64,000 bases of DNA from Microbacterium paraoxydans (GTDB taxonomy: Bacteria > Actinomycetota > Actinomycetes > Actinomycetales > Microbacteriaceae). Below the pieces are notes generated by a model. That model worked only from the letters and a program-made list of their open reading frames with translations, made no database searches and was not told the DNA's origin. The position numbers and the translations under genes were made by a program. The stretch is taken from the NCBI RefSeq assembly GCF_018224615.1, contig NZ_JAGTUK010000003.1, positions 62,001-126,000 of the forward strand, in the 5' to 3' direction. Shown here one piece after another: positions 18,388 through 27,217 of this stretch; position 1 is the stretch's first letter, and the number at the start of each line of letters is the position of its first letter.

Positions 18388-19035
18388 TTGACAGGACGTC
18401 GTCCCCTTCGTCGGTCGGCGGCCGGCGCGATCGTTGCGATTCTCGCAGCGGTCGTGCTGGCCGCCGATCAGTTTGTGAAGTACCTCACCATCGAGAACCT
18501 CCCGCTGCACGAGGTCGTCCCCGTGCTCGGCGATTTCCTCCAGCTGTACTACGTGCGCAACCCCGGTGCGGCGTTCTCCCTGGGCTCGGAGGTCACCTGG
18601 ATCTTCACGATCGCCCTCGCGGTGGTCGCGGGCGTGATCGTGTGGAAGGCCTTCGGCCTGCGCTCCCGGCTCTGGGCCGTCGTGCTCGGTTGCCTTCTCG
18701 GCGGTGTGCTCGGCAACCTCAGCGACCGGCTCTTCCGTGAGCCGGGATTCCCGGTCGGCCATGTGGTCGACATGATCTCGATGCCGTGGATGATGCCTGC
18801 CATCTTCAACGTGGCAGACATCTTCATCGTCACGGGCATGATCTCGGTCGCGCTCCTGGTGGTGTTCGGGTTGCGGTTCGACGGAACGCGCGAGCGGGAT
18901 CACGCACCGGTCGAGAGCGATGAGGACGCTGAGGCGGTCGCCGCGGAACGGGACGCCGCCACCGTCGAGGGCGATCACGCCGGCAACGGGCGCGCCTCGG
19001 CGGAGGCGGGTTCGCCGGCCTCCGAGGAGCGCTGA
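18388..19035 (+). CDS. lspA: Lipoprotein signal peptidase (signal peptidase II)
   Basis: Membrane aspartyl protease that cleaves prolipoprotein signal peptides after diacylglyceryl transfer. Four membrane segments and the two catalytic Asp contexts are present: GNLSDRLF and FNVADIFIV. At 215 residues it is longer than typical 160-170-residue enzymes because of an acidic, Ala/Glu-rich C-terminal tail of about 50 residues after the last helix. It starts at TTG 18388. Substrates in this window include CtaC, the sulfonate-binding protein and the lipoprotein near 46 kb. Confidence 0.93.
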   Translation: MTGRRPLRRSAAGAIVAILAAVVLAADQFVKYLTIENLPLHEVVPVLGDFLQLYYVRNPGAAFSLGSEVTWIFTIALAVVAGVIVWKAFGLRSRLWAVVLGCLLGGVLGNLSDRLFREPGFPVGHVVDMISMPWMMPAIFNVADIFIVTGMISVALLVVFGLRFDGTRERDHAPVESDEDAEAVAAERDAATVEGDHAGNGRASAEAGSPASEER

Positions 19036-19037
19036 GC

Positions 19038-19958
19038 GTGGAGTCGCGGTCGCTCCCCGTCCCCGACGGGCTGGATGGCTCGCGCGTGGACGCGGCCCTG
19101 GCCAAGCTGCTCGGGTTCTCCCGCACCTTCGCGGCCGAGGTCGCAAGCGGGGGCGGTGTCCGTCAGGACGGAGTGACCCTCGACAAGTCGGACCGCCTGC
19201 ACGGCGGCGCCTGGCTCGACGTGGAGTGGCACCCCAAGGAAGCCCCGCGGATCGAGCCGATCGCGGTACCGGAGCTGGGCATCGTGTACGACGACGATGA
19301 CATCGTGGTGGTCGACAAGCCGACCGGCGTCGCCGCTCACCCGTCGCTGGGCTGGGAGGGCCCGACCGTGGTCGGCGCTCTCGCTGCGGCAGGTTTCCGT
19401 ATCGCGACCAGCGGTGCGCCGGAACGGCAGGGCGTGGTGCATCGCCTCGACGTGGGCACGAGCGGGCTCATGGTGGTCGCCAAGAGCGAGAGCGCCTACA
19501 CCGCGCTCAAGCGCGCGTTCAAGGAGCGCACGGTCGAGAAGATCTACCACACGGTGGTCCAGGGGCACCCGGATCCGCTCGTCGGCACGATCGACGCTCC
19601 GATCGGGCGGCATCCGAACCACTCCTGGAAGTTCGCGGTGGTGCCGGACGGGAAGCCGTCGGTCACGCACTACGAGACCCTGGAGGCATTCCCCGGTGCG
19701 TCCCTGCTCGAGATCCACTTGGAGACCGGGCGGACGCATCAGATTCGCGTGCACATGGCCGCGCACCGTCATCCCTGCGTCGGTGATCCGCTGTACGGCG
19801 CGGACCCCACGCTGTCTGCCCGGCTCGGCCTCACGCGGCAGTGGCTGCACGCGCACCAGCTCGCGTTCACGCACCCGGCTACCGGCGAGTGGGTGGAGTT
19901 CGAGTCGCCGTATCCGGCCGACTTCCAGCACGCGCTGGACGTGCTACGCGGCGAGTAG
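19038..19958 (+). CDS. RluA-family pseudouridine synthase (RluD-like)
   Basis: 23S rRNA uridine isomerase of 306 residues with an N-terminal S4 RNA-binding domain (about residues 13-70) and the RluA catalytic domain containing [12 protein letters not shown] (catalytic D138) and [12 protein letters not shown]. Its position after lspA is widely conserved, and RluD (modifying helix 69) is the usual identity at this locus. The exact target uridines cannot be read from sequence. The GTG start is 2 nt after lspA. Confidence 0.9.
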   Translation: MESRSLPVPDGLDGSRVDAALAKLLGFSRTFAAEVASGGGVRQDGVTLDKSDRLHGGAWLDVEWHPKEAPRIEPIAVPELGIVYDDDDIVVVDKPTGVAAHPSLGWEGPTVVGALAAAGFRIATSGAPERQGVVHRLDVGTSGLMVVAKSESAYTALKRAFKERTVEKIYHTVVQGHPDPLVGTIDAPIGRHPNHSWKFAVVPDGKPSVTHYETLEAFPGASLLEIHLETGRTHQIRVHMAAHRHPCVGDPLYGADPTLSARLGLTRQWLHAHQLAFTHPATGEWVEFESPYPADFQHALDVLRGE

Positions 19959-20014
19959 CGCGCGCATCGGGGCGTCGTCCTGGGCATGTCGGTGGCATGC
20001 GCCACACTGACCGC

Positions 20015-20587
20015 ATGAGCCTTGTGGTGCGCCCCGCGACCGTGTTCGACGATGTCGCGACGCTGGTGGGTCCCAAGAAGCCCACGTCGAACGTCTGCTT
20101 CTGCCTGAGCTATCGGATCGGGAACAAGGAGAACGTGTCGTTGCGCGGACAGGCGCGCGCCGATCGCGTGCGCGAGCTGTGCCATCAGGATCCGCCACCG
20201 GGCGTGATCGCGTATCTCGATGACGAACCGGTGGGTTGGGCGGCGCTGCACCCGCGGCGCGACACGAGCTTCGCGCGCAACCGGCTCATTCCGCACGTCG
20301 ACGACCTGGATGTGTGGTCGCTGTGGTGCTTCCGCGTGCGCCCCGGCTACCGCAAGCAGGGTGTCTCGCACGCGCTGATCGAGGGGGCGGTCGCGTACGC
20401 CACGGAGCGCGGGGCCCCGGCGATTGAGGGGTATCCGCTGGACAACGCCGGCGCGAAGGTCAATCTGACGATGGCCTACGTCGGTACGCGGTCGCTGTTC
20501 GAGAGCGCCGGGTTCGAGAAGGCCGCCGACACGGGGTCCGTGCTCGACGGGTTCCCGCGCGTGCTCATGCGCCGTGACCTGCGGTGA
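20015..20587 (+). CDS. GNAT-family N-acetyltransferase
   Basis: Acetyltransferase of 190 residues with acetyl-CoA-binding motif A in the form WCFRVRPGYRKQGVSHALIEGAV. N-terminal NVCFCLSYRIGNK and the later GAPAIEGYPLDN recall a subgroup of uncharacterised actinobacterial GNAT proteins. The substrate is unknown. ATG 20015 is preceded by CACACT at a 6-nt gap, an imperfect version of the window's leaderless promoter; ATG 19997 is an alternative start. No operon partner. Confidence 0.8.
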   Translation: MSLVVRPATVFDDVATLVGPKKPTSNVCFCLSYRIGNKENVSLRGQARADRVRELCHQDPPPGVIAYLDDEPVGWAALHPRRDTSFARNRLIPHVDDLDVWSLWCFRVRPGYRKQGVSHALIEGAVAYATERGAPAIEGYPLDNAGAKVNLTMAYVGTRSLFESAGFEKAADTGSVLDGFPRVLMRRDLR

Positions 20588-20680
20588 CGACCGCAGCCGG
20601 ATTGAGACCTCGTTCTCGGGTGGCGTCGCGATGTCGTGACGACTTTCGAACCGGATCGGGCTTCTGAGGCAATACATAGT

Positions 20681-21286
20681 GTGAGCACAGACAGCGAGAT
20701 CATTCAGCGCTCGCTCGGGCAGCCCCGGGCGTTCGCCGAATTGTTCGACAGACACGCCGGAGCGGTGGGCGGCTACGCCGCACGACGCCTCGGTCCGGAT
20801 GCGGGCGAGGACGTCCTCAGTGAGACATTTCTCGTGGCTTTCGCGCGGCGGTCGTCCTTCGACACGGCGTGGGACTCCGCACTCCCGTGGTTGTACGGCA
20901 TCGCGTCGCGGCTCATCAAGAAGCATCGGACGCGTGAGGCGAAGCATCTGCGGTCGGTGGCGCAGTCCGCCGCCCGCGAGGAGCGCATCGCGCATGGTGA
21001 CCTCGACGGGACGATCGCGCGGCTCGACGCCGAGCTCTCGACCCGTCAGCTCGCCCCGTTGATCGCCGCGCTGTCGGCGAAGGATCGCGAGACCCTCCTG
21101 CTCTACGCCTGGGGCGACCTGAGCTACGAGGAGATCGCGCTCGCCCTCGATGTTCCCGTGGGGACGGTGAGGTCGCGCATGAACCGTGTGCGGACACGGT
21201 TGGATCCGGCTCGCAGCCGTGGCCGGAACACGATGGTCACCGCGAAGAAGGGAGAAGTCGATGGACGTTTTCGAGCGCGTGCGTGA
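20681..21286 (+). CDS. RNA polymerase sigma-70-like factor (ECF type)
   Basis: Sigma factor of about 200 residues. Region 2 covers FAELFDRHAGAVGGYAARRLG ... SETFLVAFARR; region 4 is the helix-turn-helix LSYEEIALALDVPVGTVRSRM. There is no region 1 or 3, as in ECF sigma factors. The start is uncertain: GTG 20681 gives a compact protein and GTG 20636 would add 15 residues. The 3' end overlaps the next gene by 26 nt in another frame, a tight pairing typical of a sigma factor with its regulator. The promoter class it reads is unknown. Confidence 0.85.
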   Translation: MSTDSEIIQRSLGQPRAFAELFDRHAGAVGGYAARRLGPDAGEDVLSETFLVAFARRSSFDTAWDSALPWLYGIASRLIKKHRTREAKHLRSVAQSAAREERIAHGDLDGTIARLDAELSTRQLAPLIAALSAKDRETLLLYAWGDLSYEEIALALDVPVGTVRSRMNRVRTRLDPARSRGRNTMVTAKKGEVDGRFRARA

Positions 21287-22364
21287 GGTCAACCGGGGGG
21301 CTGGCCTCAACGAGCAGCACCTGACGTCGGCCAGGGCGCGACTTCTCACGGGGATCGACGCGGGCACGGTGGCCGAGCGCAAGCGTCTCGTCCGCAAGCC
21401 CGTGTTCATCGTCGCCGGGGTCCTCGCTGGGGTGGCGGCGGCGACCGCGGGGGTGGTCGTTGTCAGCCAGCTGGACGCACCGGAACCGCGCGTCGAGGCG
21501 GTTCCGGCGCCGACGCTGGATCCGAGGCCGCACGGCGACCCGCTGCCGCGTCCGTCCGCCACCTCGGGGACGGGGACGACGGAGCCGTTCCCCGGAACGA
21601 CCCCGCAGGCGGGGCAGTACCTGCACGTCGCCACGACGGTGGACTCTCTCCTGTACCGGGACGCGCGGGTGACGGTGTTCACTTGGCCCTGGCATCAGGA
21701 GGGACTCGCGCCGATCGGCGGGCTCCTCGTTCGGGACCACAGCGAGACGTTTGTCCCCGCTGATCGTTCGGGGGAGTGGAGGGGGAGCAACGGTCCGAGT
21801 TCGCAGCGGCTGCAGTTCTTCCCGGAGGACCAGTGGCCCGCAGGCGAGCTGGCCTGGGACACACTGTTGCCGCCGAACGACAGCGTAAGCTGGTGGACGT
21901 TCACCGGGGGATTCGACACCGAGGTAGGACCGCCTGTCGGTTCCACGGAGTACTTCGCGCAGTTCCCCCGCGATCCGCAGGCGCTGCTGGAGTTCGCGAA
22001 GGGCTTCGAACGCGGCTACGACGTGACACCGGGGGAGGCAGACGAGGCAGCAGTCACCACGATCATGGACGCGCTCCGCTCGAACGTAGCCCCCGCTGAC
22101 CTCAGGGAAGCACTGATCGCGGCCCTTGCGCTCTCCCCGCTCGTGGAGGCCACCCCGTCCGGAGGGAACGTGACCTATCGCGTACGGTTCCAGCACATCG
22201 ATGCGCGGACCGACACCCTGACGATCGACACTGCGACGGGCTGGATGAGCGAGTACACGCTGCGCTACGACCGCACGGACGGCACGGAGGGGGACATGGT
22301 CCCAACCGACGTTCCCGACATCCGGTACACCTCCACGGTGTCGATCGTCGACGCGATTCCCTGA
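21261..22364 (+). CDS. CU044_5270-like membrane-anchored partner of the sigma factor
   Basis: Protein of 367 residues with a cytoplasmic N-terminus of about 47 residues (FERVREVNRGAGLNEQHLTSARARLL), one membrane segment (about 48-70) and a long extracytoplasmic domain with an acidic/Pro linker. This architecture and its place after an ECF sigma gene match the actinobacterial CU044_5270 family, thought to be anti-sigma or sensor-like. No zinc anti-sigma motif is visible. Its start lies inside the sigma gene behind GAAGGGAGAAG. Function is inferred from context. Confidence 0.65.
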   Translation: MDVFERVREVNRGAGLNEQHLTSARARLLTGIDAGTVAERKRLVRKPVFIVAGVLAGVAAATAGVVVVSQLDAPEPRVEAVPAPTLDPRPHGDPLPRPSATSGTGTTEPFPGTTPQAGQYLHVATTVDSLLYRDARVTVFTWPWHQEGLAPIGGLLVRDHSETFVPADRSGEWRGSNGPSSQRLQFFPEDQWPAGELAWDTLLPPNDSVSWWTFTGGFDTEVGPPVGSTEYFAQFPRDPQALLEFAKGFERGYDVTPGEADEAAVTTIMDALRSNVAPADLREALIAALALSPLVEATPSGGNVTYRVRFQHIDARTDTLTIDTATGWMSEYTLRYDRTDGTEGDMVPTDVPDIRYTSTVSIVDAIP

Positions 22365-22382
22365 GTCGGGACGACCGGACAC

Positions 22383-22414
22383 GGGCCCCGGCACCGATCT
22401 CGGTGTCGGGGCCC
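22383..22414 (+). terminator. Hairpin terminator before dnaE
   Basis: 14-bp GC-rich stem with one G-T pair and an ATCT loop, 18 nt after the stop of the sigma-partner gene and just upstream of the dnaE -10 element. No T tract. Confidence 0.6.
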
Positions 22415-22419
22415 CGCCG

Positions 22420-22425
22420 TAGACT
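22420..22425 (+). promoter_or_regulatory. -10 element TAGACT of dnaE
   Basis: TAGACT ends 6 nt before ATG 22432, predicting a leaderless dnaE mRNA. No ribosome site precedes the ATG. Confidence 0.65.
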
Positions 22426-22431
22426 CGAAGC

Positions 22432-25400
22432 ATGGCATCCGACTCCTTCGTCCACCTGCACGTGCACAGCGAGTACTCGATGCTGGACGGGGCGGCGAAG
22501 ATCAATGCGATGACCCAGGCGGCCGCCGATTACGGCATGCCGGCCATCGCCGTGACCGACCATGGCAACACCTTCGCAGCGTTCGAGTTCTACCGGGCCG
22601 CGCAGGCCGCGGGCATCAAGCCGATCGTCGGTCTCGAGGCCTACGTCACCCCGGGCACCCACCGCAGCGACAAGACCCGCGTGCAGTGGGGTTCACCCGA
22701 CCAGAAGAGCGACGACGTCTCGGGCTCGGGCGCGTACACCCACATGACGATGTGGAGCCAGAGCACCGAGGGCATGCACAACCTCTTCCGGCTGAGCTCC
22801 CTGTCGAGCATGGAGGGCTACTACTTCAAGCCCCGCATGGACCGGGAGCTCCTGCAGACCTACGGCAAGGGGCTCATCGCGACCACCGGCTGCCCGTCCG
22901 GCGAGGTGCAGACCAGGCTCCGTCTCGGGCAGTACGACGCGGCCCGCGCGGCGGCGGCGGAGTTCCAGGACATCTTCGGCAAGGAGAACTACTTCGCCGA
23001 GATCATGGACCACGGCCTGTCGATCGAGCGCCGCGTCATGACCGACCTGCTGCGTCTCGCGAAGGACCTCGGCATCCCGCTGGTGGCCACGAACGACTCG
23101 CACTACACGCACCAGCACGAGGCCGATGCGCACGAGGCGCTGTTGTGCGTGCAGTCGGGGTCGACGCTCGACGACCCGAACCGCTTCAAGTTCGACGGTG
23201 ACGGGTACTACATCAAGACGGCGGCGGAGATGCGACAGCTGTTCCGCGACCACCCGGAGGCCTGCGACAACACGCTGCTCATCGCCGAGCGCTGCGAGGT
23301 GGAGTTCAACACCTCCGCGAACTACATGCCGCGCTTCCCGGTGCCCGACGGCGAGACGGAGGACAGCTGGCTCATCAAGGAGGTCGAGAAGGGCCTCCAC
23401 TACCGCTACCCGAACGGCATCCCCGACCGGGTGCGCAAGCAGGCCGAGTACGAGACCGGCATCATCCTGCAGATGGGGTTCCCCGGCTACTTCCTCGTCG
23501 TCGCCGACTTCATCAACTGGGCGAAGGACAACGGCATCCGCGTCGGTCCCGGCCGTGGCTCCGGTGCGGGGTCGATGGTGGCGTACGCGATGCGGATCAC
23601 CGACCTCGATCCGCTCGAGCACGGCCTCATCTTCGAGCGCTTCCTCAACCCCGACCGTGTCTCGATGCCCGACTTCGACGTCGACTTCGACGACCGGCGC
23701 CGCGGCGAGGTCATCGAGTACGTGACGGAGAAGTACGGCTCGGAGCGCGTCGCGCAGATCGTCACGTACGGCACGATCAAGTCCAAGCAGGCACTGAAGG
23801 ACGCCGGCCGTGTGCTCGGGTTCCCGTTCAGCATGGGGGAGCGGCTCACGAAGGCCATGCCCCCCGCGGTGATGGGCAAGGACATGCCCCTCGACGGCAT
23901 GTTCGACTCGGCGCACCCGCGCTACAAGGAGGCGAGCGAGTTCCGGGCGCTCATCGAGACCGATCCGGAGGCGAAGACGGTCTTCGACCGCGCGCTCGGG
24001 CTGGAGGGCCTCAAGCGGCAGTGGGGTGTGCACGCCGCGGGGGTGATCATGTCGTCCGAGCCGCTGCTCGACATCATCCCGATCATGCGCCGCGAGCAGG
24101 ATGGGCAGATCGTCACGCAGTTCGACTATCCGTCGTGCGAGACGCTCGGTCTGATCAAGATGGACTTCCTGGGGCTGCGCAACCTCACGATCATCTCGGA
24201 CGCGCTCGACAACATCCGCACGAACCGGGGAGAAGAGCTCGACCTCGAACATCTGGGGCTCGACGACCCCGCGGTGTACGAGCTGCTGGCCCGCGGCGAC
24301 ACCCTGGGCGTGTTCCAGCTCGACAGCCCGCCGCTGCGGTCGCTCATGCGTCTGATGAAGCCCGACAACTTCGGCGACATCTCGGCGCTCATCGCGTTGT
24401 ACCGTCCGGGGCCGATGGGGGCGAACTCCCACACGAACTACGCGCTGCGCAAGAACGGCCAGCAGGAGATCACCCCGATCCACCCGGAGCTCGAGGAGCC
24501 CCTGGCCGAGATCCTGGAGGAGTCCTACGGACTCATCATCTACCAGGAGCAGGTGATGGCCATCGCGCAGAAGGTCGCCGGCTTCAGTCTCGGACAGGCC
24601 GACATCCTCCGTCGTGCAATGGGCAAGAAGAAGAAGTCCGAGCTGGACAAGCAGTACGAGGGCTTCGCGGGCGGAATGACCGAGCGCGGCTTCGGCGAGG
24701 GCGCCATCAAGGCACTGTGGGACATCCTTCTGCCCTTCTCGGACTACGCGTTCAACAAAGCGCACTCCGCCGCTTACGGCCTCGTGTCGTACTGGACGGC
24801 CTACTTGAAGGCGCACTATCCCGCCGAGTACATGGCAGCGCTGCTCACGAGCGTCGGCGACTCGAAGGACAAGATGGCGCTGTATCTGAACGAGTGCCGC
24901 CGGATGGGCATCCGGGTCCTGCCGCCCGACGTCTCCGAGTCGATCAACTTCTTCGCCGCCGTCGGGGATGACATCCGCTTCGGCCTGGGCGCCGTGCGCA
25001 ACGTCGGCACCAACGTCGTCGACGGGATCGTCCAGGCCAGGAAGGATGAGCGCTTCACCTCGTTCCACCACTTCCTCGACAAAGTGCCTCTGCACGTCGC
25101 GAACAAGCGCACGGTGGAGTCGCTGATCAAGGCGGGCGCATTCGACTCGATGGGCGACACCCGGCGCGCACTCCTCGAGGTGCATGAGGATGCGGTCGAG
25201 GCTGCGGTCGATCGCAAGCGCAACGAAGCCCAGGGGGCGATCGGCTTCGATTTCGACAGCCTGTACGACGGCATGGAGGAGGCGGCACCGGCCAAGGTCC
25301 CCGCGCGACCGGAGTGGATCAAGAAGGACAAGCTGGCGTTCGAGCGCGAGATGCTCGGGCTGTATGTGTCCGACCACCCGCTGGCCGGGCTCGAGGTGCC

Positions 25401-25950
25401 GTTGGCGAAGCACGCATCCATCTCGATCCACGACCTGAACAACTCGGAAGACCTGCAGGACGGCGATCAGGTGACGATCGCCGGTCTGGTCACGAGCGTG
25501 CAGCACCGGGTGGCCAAGGCGAGCGGGAATCCCTACGGCATGATCACCGTCGAGGACTTCAACGGCGAGGTCACCGTGATGTTCATGGGTAAGACCTACA
25601 CGGAGTTCCAGCACACGCTGCAGCAGGACGCGATTCTGGCCGTGCGGGGCCGCGTGTCCCGCCGCGACGACGGTCTGAACCTGCACGCGCAGTCGGCGTT
25701 CGCACCCGATGTGGGGTCGTTCGACGCCGCGGGACCGCTGTCGCTCGTGCTCGCCGAGCAGCGCGCCACGGAGCGGGTCATGCGTGAGCTTGCCGAGGTG
25801 CTGCGCCGCCACAACGGCGAGACCGAGGTGCTGCTGCGCGTGCACCGCGGGGGCACCGCGAAGGTGTTCGAGGTCCCGATGCCGGTGAAGGTGTCTGCCG
25901 ATCTGTTCGGTGACCTCAAGTCTCTGCTCGGGCCGACCTGTCTGGGGTGA
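22432..25950 (+). CDS. dnaE: DNA polymerase III alpha subunit DnaE (DnaE1)
   Basis: Replicative polymerase, 1172 residues, the normal DnaE1 length. It begins with the PHP domain (HLHVHSEYSMLDG) and has the catalytic palm aspartates in PDFDVDFDDR (about residues 413-421) with a third Asp near 578 (KMDFLGL). The fingers, the helix-hairpin-helix region and a C-terminal OB fold (DGDQVTIAGLVTSVQHR) follow. In actinobacteria the DnaE1 PHP domain can act as proofreading exonuclease. The start is set by the -10 element 6 nt upstream. Confidence 0.97.
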   Translation: MASDSFVHLHVHSEYSMLDGAAKINAMTQAAADYGMPAIAVTDHGNTFAAFEFYRAAQAAGIKPIVGLEAYVTPGTHRSDKTRVQWGSPDQKSDDVSGSGAYTHMTMWSQSTEGMHNLFRLSSLSSMEGYYFKPRMDRELLQTYGKGLIATTGCPSGEVQTRLRLGQYDAARAAAAEFQDIFGKENYFAEIMDHGLSIERRVMTDLLRLAKDLGIPLVATNDSHYTHQHEADAHEALLCVQSGSTLDDPNRFKFDGDGYYIKTAAEMRQLFRDHPEACDNTLLIAERCEVEFNTSANYMPRFPVPDGETEDSWLIKEVEKGLHYRYPNGIPDRVRKQAEYETGIILQMGFPGYFLVVADFINWAKDNGIRVGPGRGSGAGSMVAYAMRITDLDPLEHGLIFERFLNPDRVSMPDFDVDFDDRRRGEVIEYVTEKYGSERVAQIVTYGTIKSKQALKDAGRVLGFPFSMGERLTKAMPPAVMGKDMPLDGMFDSAHPRYKEASEFRALIETDPEAKTVFDRALGLEGLKRQWGVHAAGVIMSSEPLLDIIPIMRREQDGQIVTQFDYPSCETLGLIKMDFLGLRNLTIISDALDNIRTNRGEELDLEHLGLDDPAVYELLARGDTLGVFQLDSPPLRSLMRLMKPDNFGDISALIALYRPGPMGANSHTNYALRKNGQQEITPIHPELEEPLAEILEESYGLIIYQEQVMAIAQKVAGFSLGQADILRRAMGKKKKSELDKQYEGFAGGMTERGFGEGAIKALWDILLPFSDYAFNKAHSAAYGLVSYWTAYLKAHYPAEYMAALLTSVGDSKDKMALYLNECRRMGIRVLPPDVSESINFFAAVGDDIRFGLGAVRNVGTNVVDGIVQARKDERFTSFHHFLDKVPLHVANKRTVESLIKAGAFDSMGDTRRALLEVHEDAVEAAVDRKRNEAQGAIGFDFDSLYDGMEEAAPAKVPARPEWIKKDKLAFEREMLGLYVSDHPLAGLEVPLAKHASISIHDLNNSEDLQDGDQVTIAGLVTSVQHRVAKASGNPYGMITVEDFNGEVTVMFMGKTYTEFQHTLQQDAILAVRGRVSRRDDGLNLHAQSAFAPDVGSFDAAGPLSLVLAEQRATERVMRELAEVLRRHNGETEVLLRVHRGGTAKVFEVPMPVKVSADLFGDLKSLLGPTCLG

Positions 25951-25955
25951 GCGGG

Positions 25956-25961
25956 TAGGAT
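25956..25961 (+). promoter_or_regulatory. -10 element TAGGAT after dnaE
   Basis: TAGGAT lies 58 nt before ATG 26020 and would drive the membrane-protein and hisD pair with a short leader containing GAAAGGA. Confidence 0.4.
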
Positions 25962-26019
25962 CGGGAGCCGTCGACACCACCCGCCACGGCCCGAGTGCGC
26001 CGGTGATGAAAGGACCACT

Positions 26020-27216
26020 ATGAGCACGGAACTTCCCGAGCCAGATGCCACAGATGCGGTGTTCAGCGAGGAGGACGGTGTCCTCTACGACGACGAGGTG
26101 ACCCCGGAGTACGGCATCCTCGGCTTCACTCTGCGGGAGCTGTTGATTGTCGGCGTCTGGCTGGTGTCGTTCCTCGTCTCCTTCTTCCCCCTCAGCGGCG
26201 GCGTCTCGCTGTGGGGCATCGGCATCCAGTGGATCCTGCCGATCGGTGTGCCGACCGTGGCCGTCTTCCTCTTGGTCCTGCGGCGTTTCTCTCCCGACGG
26301 CATCCGTCGCGTCGGCTCCCTCGGGATCGACCAGTTCGCCTCCGTCGCCTTCGCGGTCTCCGCGTGCGTCTGGGCGGGGAACCTGTGGCTGGCGATCTCC
26401 GCGGCCGTCTCGACGGGCCAGTGGGGCCTTCCGTGGAACGCACTGGTGCAGGTCATCACGTCGGCGGCGCTGGTGGTGCTGACGGTGTTCGCTCCGCTGA
26501 TCCCAGGTCTTCGGGAGGACTTCCAGGGTCGCCTCGTCACTCTCGCGCATCGCAACGCCAACCCCGTTCGGCCGGTGATCGCCCGACCACGCCCGGAGTC
26601 GTCGGCGGAGGAGCCTCGGGGTGAGGCGGTGTCTCGCGATGGGGATGGAGCGGCCGACGCGGACGCTGTCACCGACGTCGCGCCGACCATTGCCGATGAC
26701 GAGGTCCCGCACGCGGATACCGACGCGTACCCGTCGGACTACTCCGAGCGCGTCCCTCTCACCGCGCACGCCTCGGGTGGGGGAACGGGCACGGTGCCGG
26801 TCGCCGACGAGGAGGAGTACACGCCCAGCTACTCGCGGCGTTCGCGTACCGAGCAGCCGGAGATCGTCTCCGACACCGGCAGCATCGAGTCTCTTCTCGG
26901 CACGTCGGCCCGCGAGGAGACGGGCGCGGCTGCCGTTCCCGACGACGCCACCGCCGTGCACCCGATCGTCGCGGACGAGCAGGAGGATGACGTCGAGGCC
27001 ACGGTTCCTCGCCAGGCCTCGGACGCGACGCAGCCGTTCTGGATCCTGGCCCCGTCCGAGCGCGATGTGCATGACGAGCGGGGAGAGCCGATCTTCCGGA
27101 TCGGGCCGACCGCGTGGGCCTTGGTGATCGAAGACCGCGGAGGTGCCTACGTCGTCCGGCACGACGACGGCCGCATCGGTTACCTCCACGACATCTCCGA
27201 CATCACGAAAGGCTGA
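26020..27216 (+). CDS. Four-helix membrane protein of unknown function
   Basis: I do not recognise a family. The 398-residue protein starts acidic, has four hydrophobic segments (about residues 39-57, 66-87, 104-130 and 141-163), then a long hydrophilic, Asp/Glu/Ala-rich, probably disordered region (about 170-335). It ends with a compact 60-residue segment (FWILAPSERDVHDERGEPIF ... YLHDISDITKG) that looks folded. The ATG follows GAAAGGA. hisD begins 1 nt after its stop with a GAAAGG site inside this gene, so the two are co-translated, but nothing suggests a histidine role. Confidence 0.75.
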   Translation: MSTELPEPDATDAVFSEEDGVLYDDEVTPEYGILGFTLRELLIVGVWLVSFLVSFFPLSGGVSLWGIGIQWILPIGVPTVAVFLLVLRRFSPDGIRRVGSLGIDQFASVAFAVSACVWAGNLWLAISAAVSTGQWGLPWNALVQVITSAALVVLTVFAPLIPGLREDFQGRLVTLAHRNANPVRPVIARPRPESSAEEPRGEAVSRDGDGAADADAVTDVAPTIADDEVPHADTDAYPSDYSERVPLTAHASGGGTGTVPVADEEEYTPSYSRRSRTEQPEIVSDTGSIESLLGTSAREETGAAAVPDDATAVHPIVADEQEDDVEATVPRQASDATQPFWILAPSERDVHDERGEPIFRIGPTAWALVIEDRGGAYVVRHDDGRIGYLHDISDITKG

Positions 27217-27217
27217 T

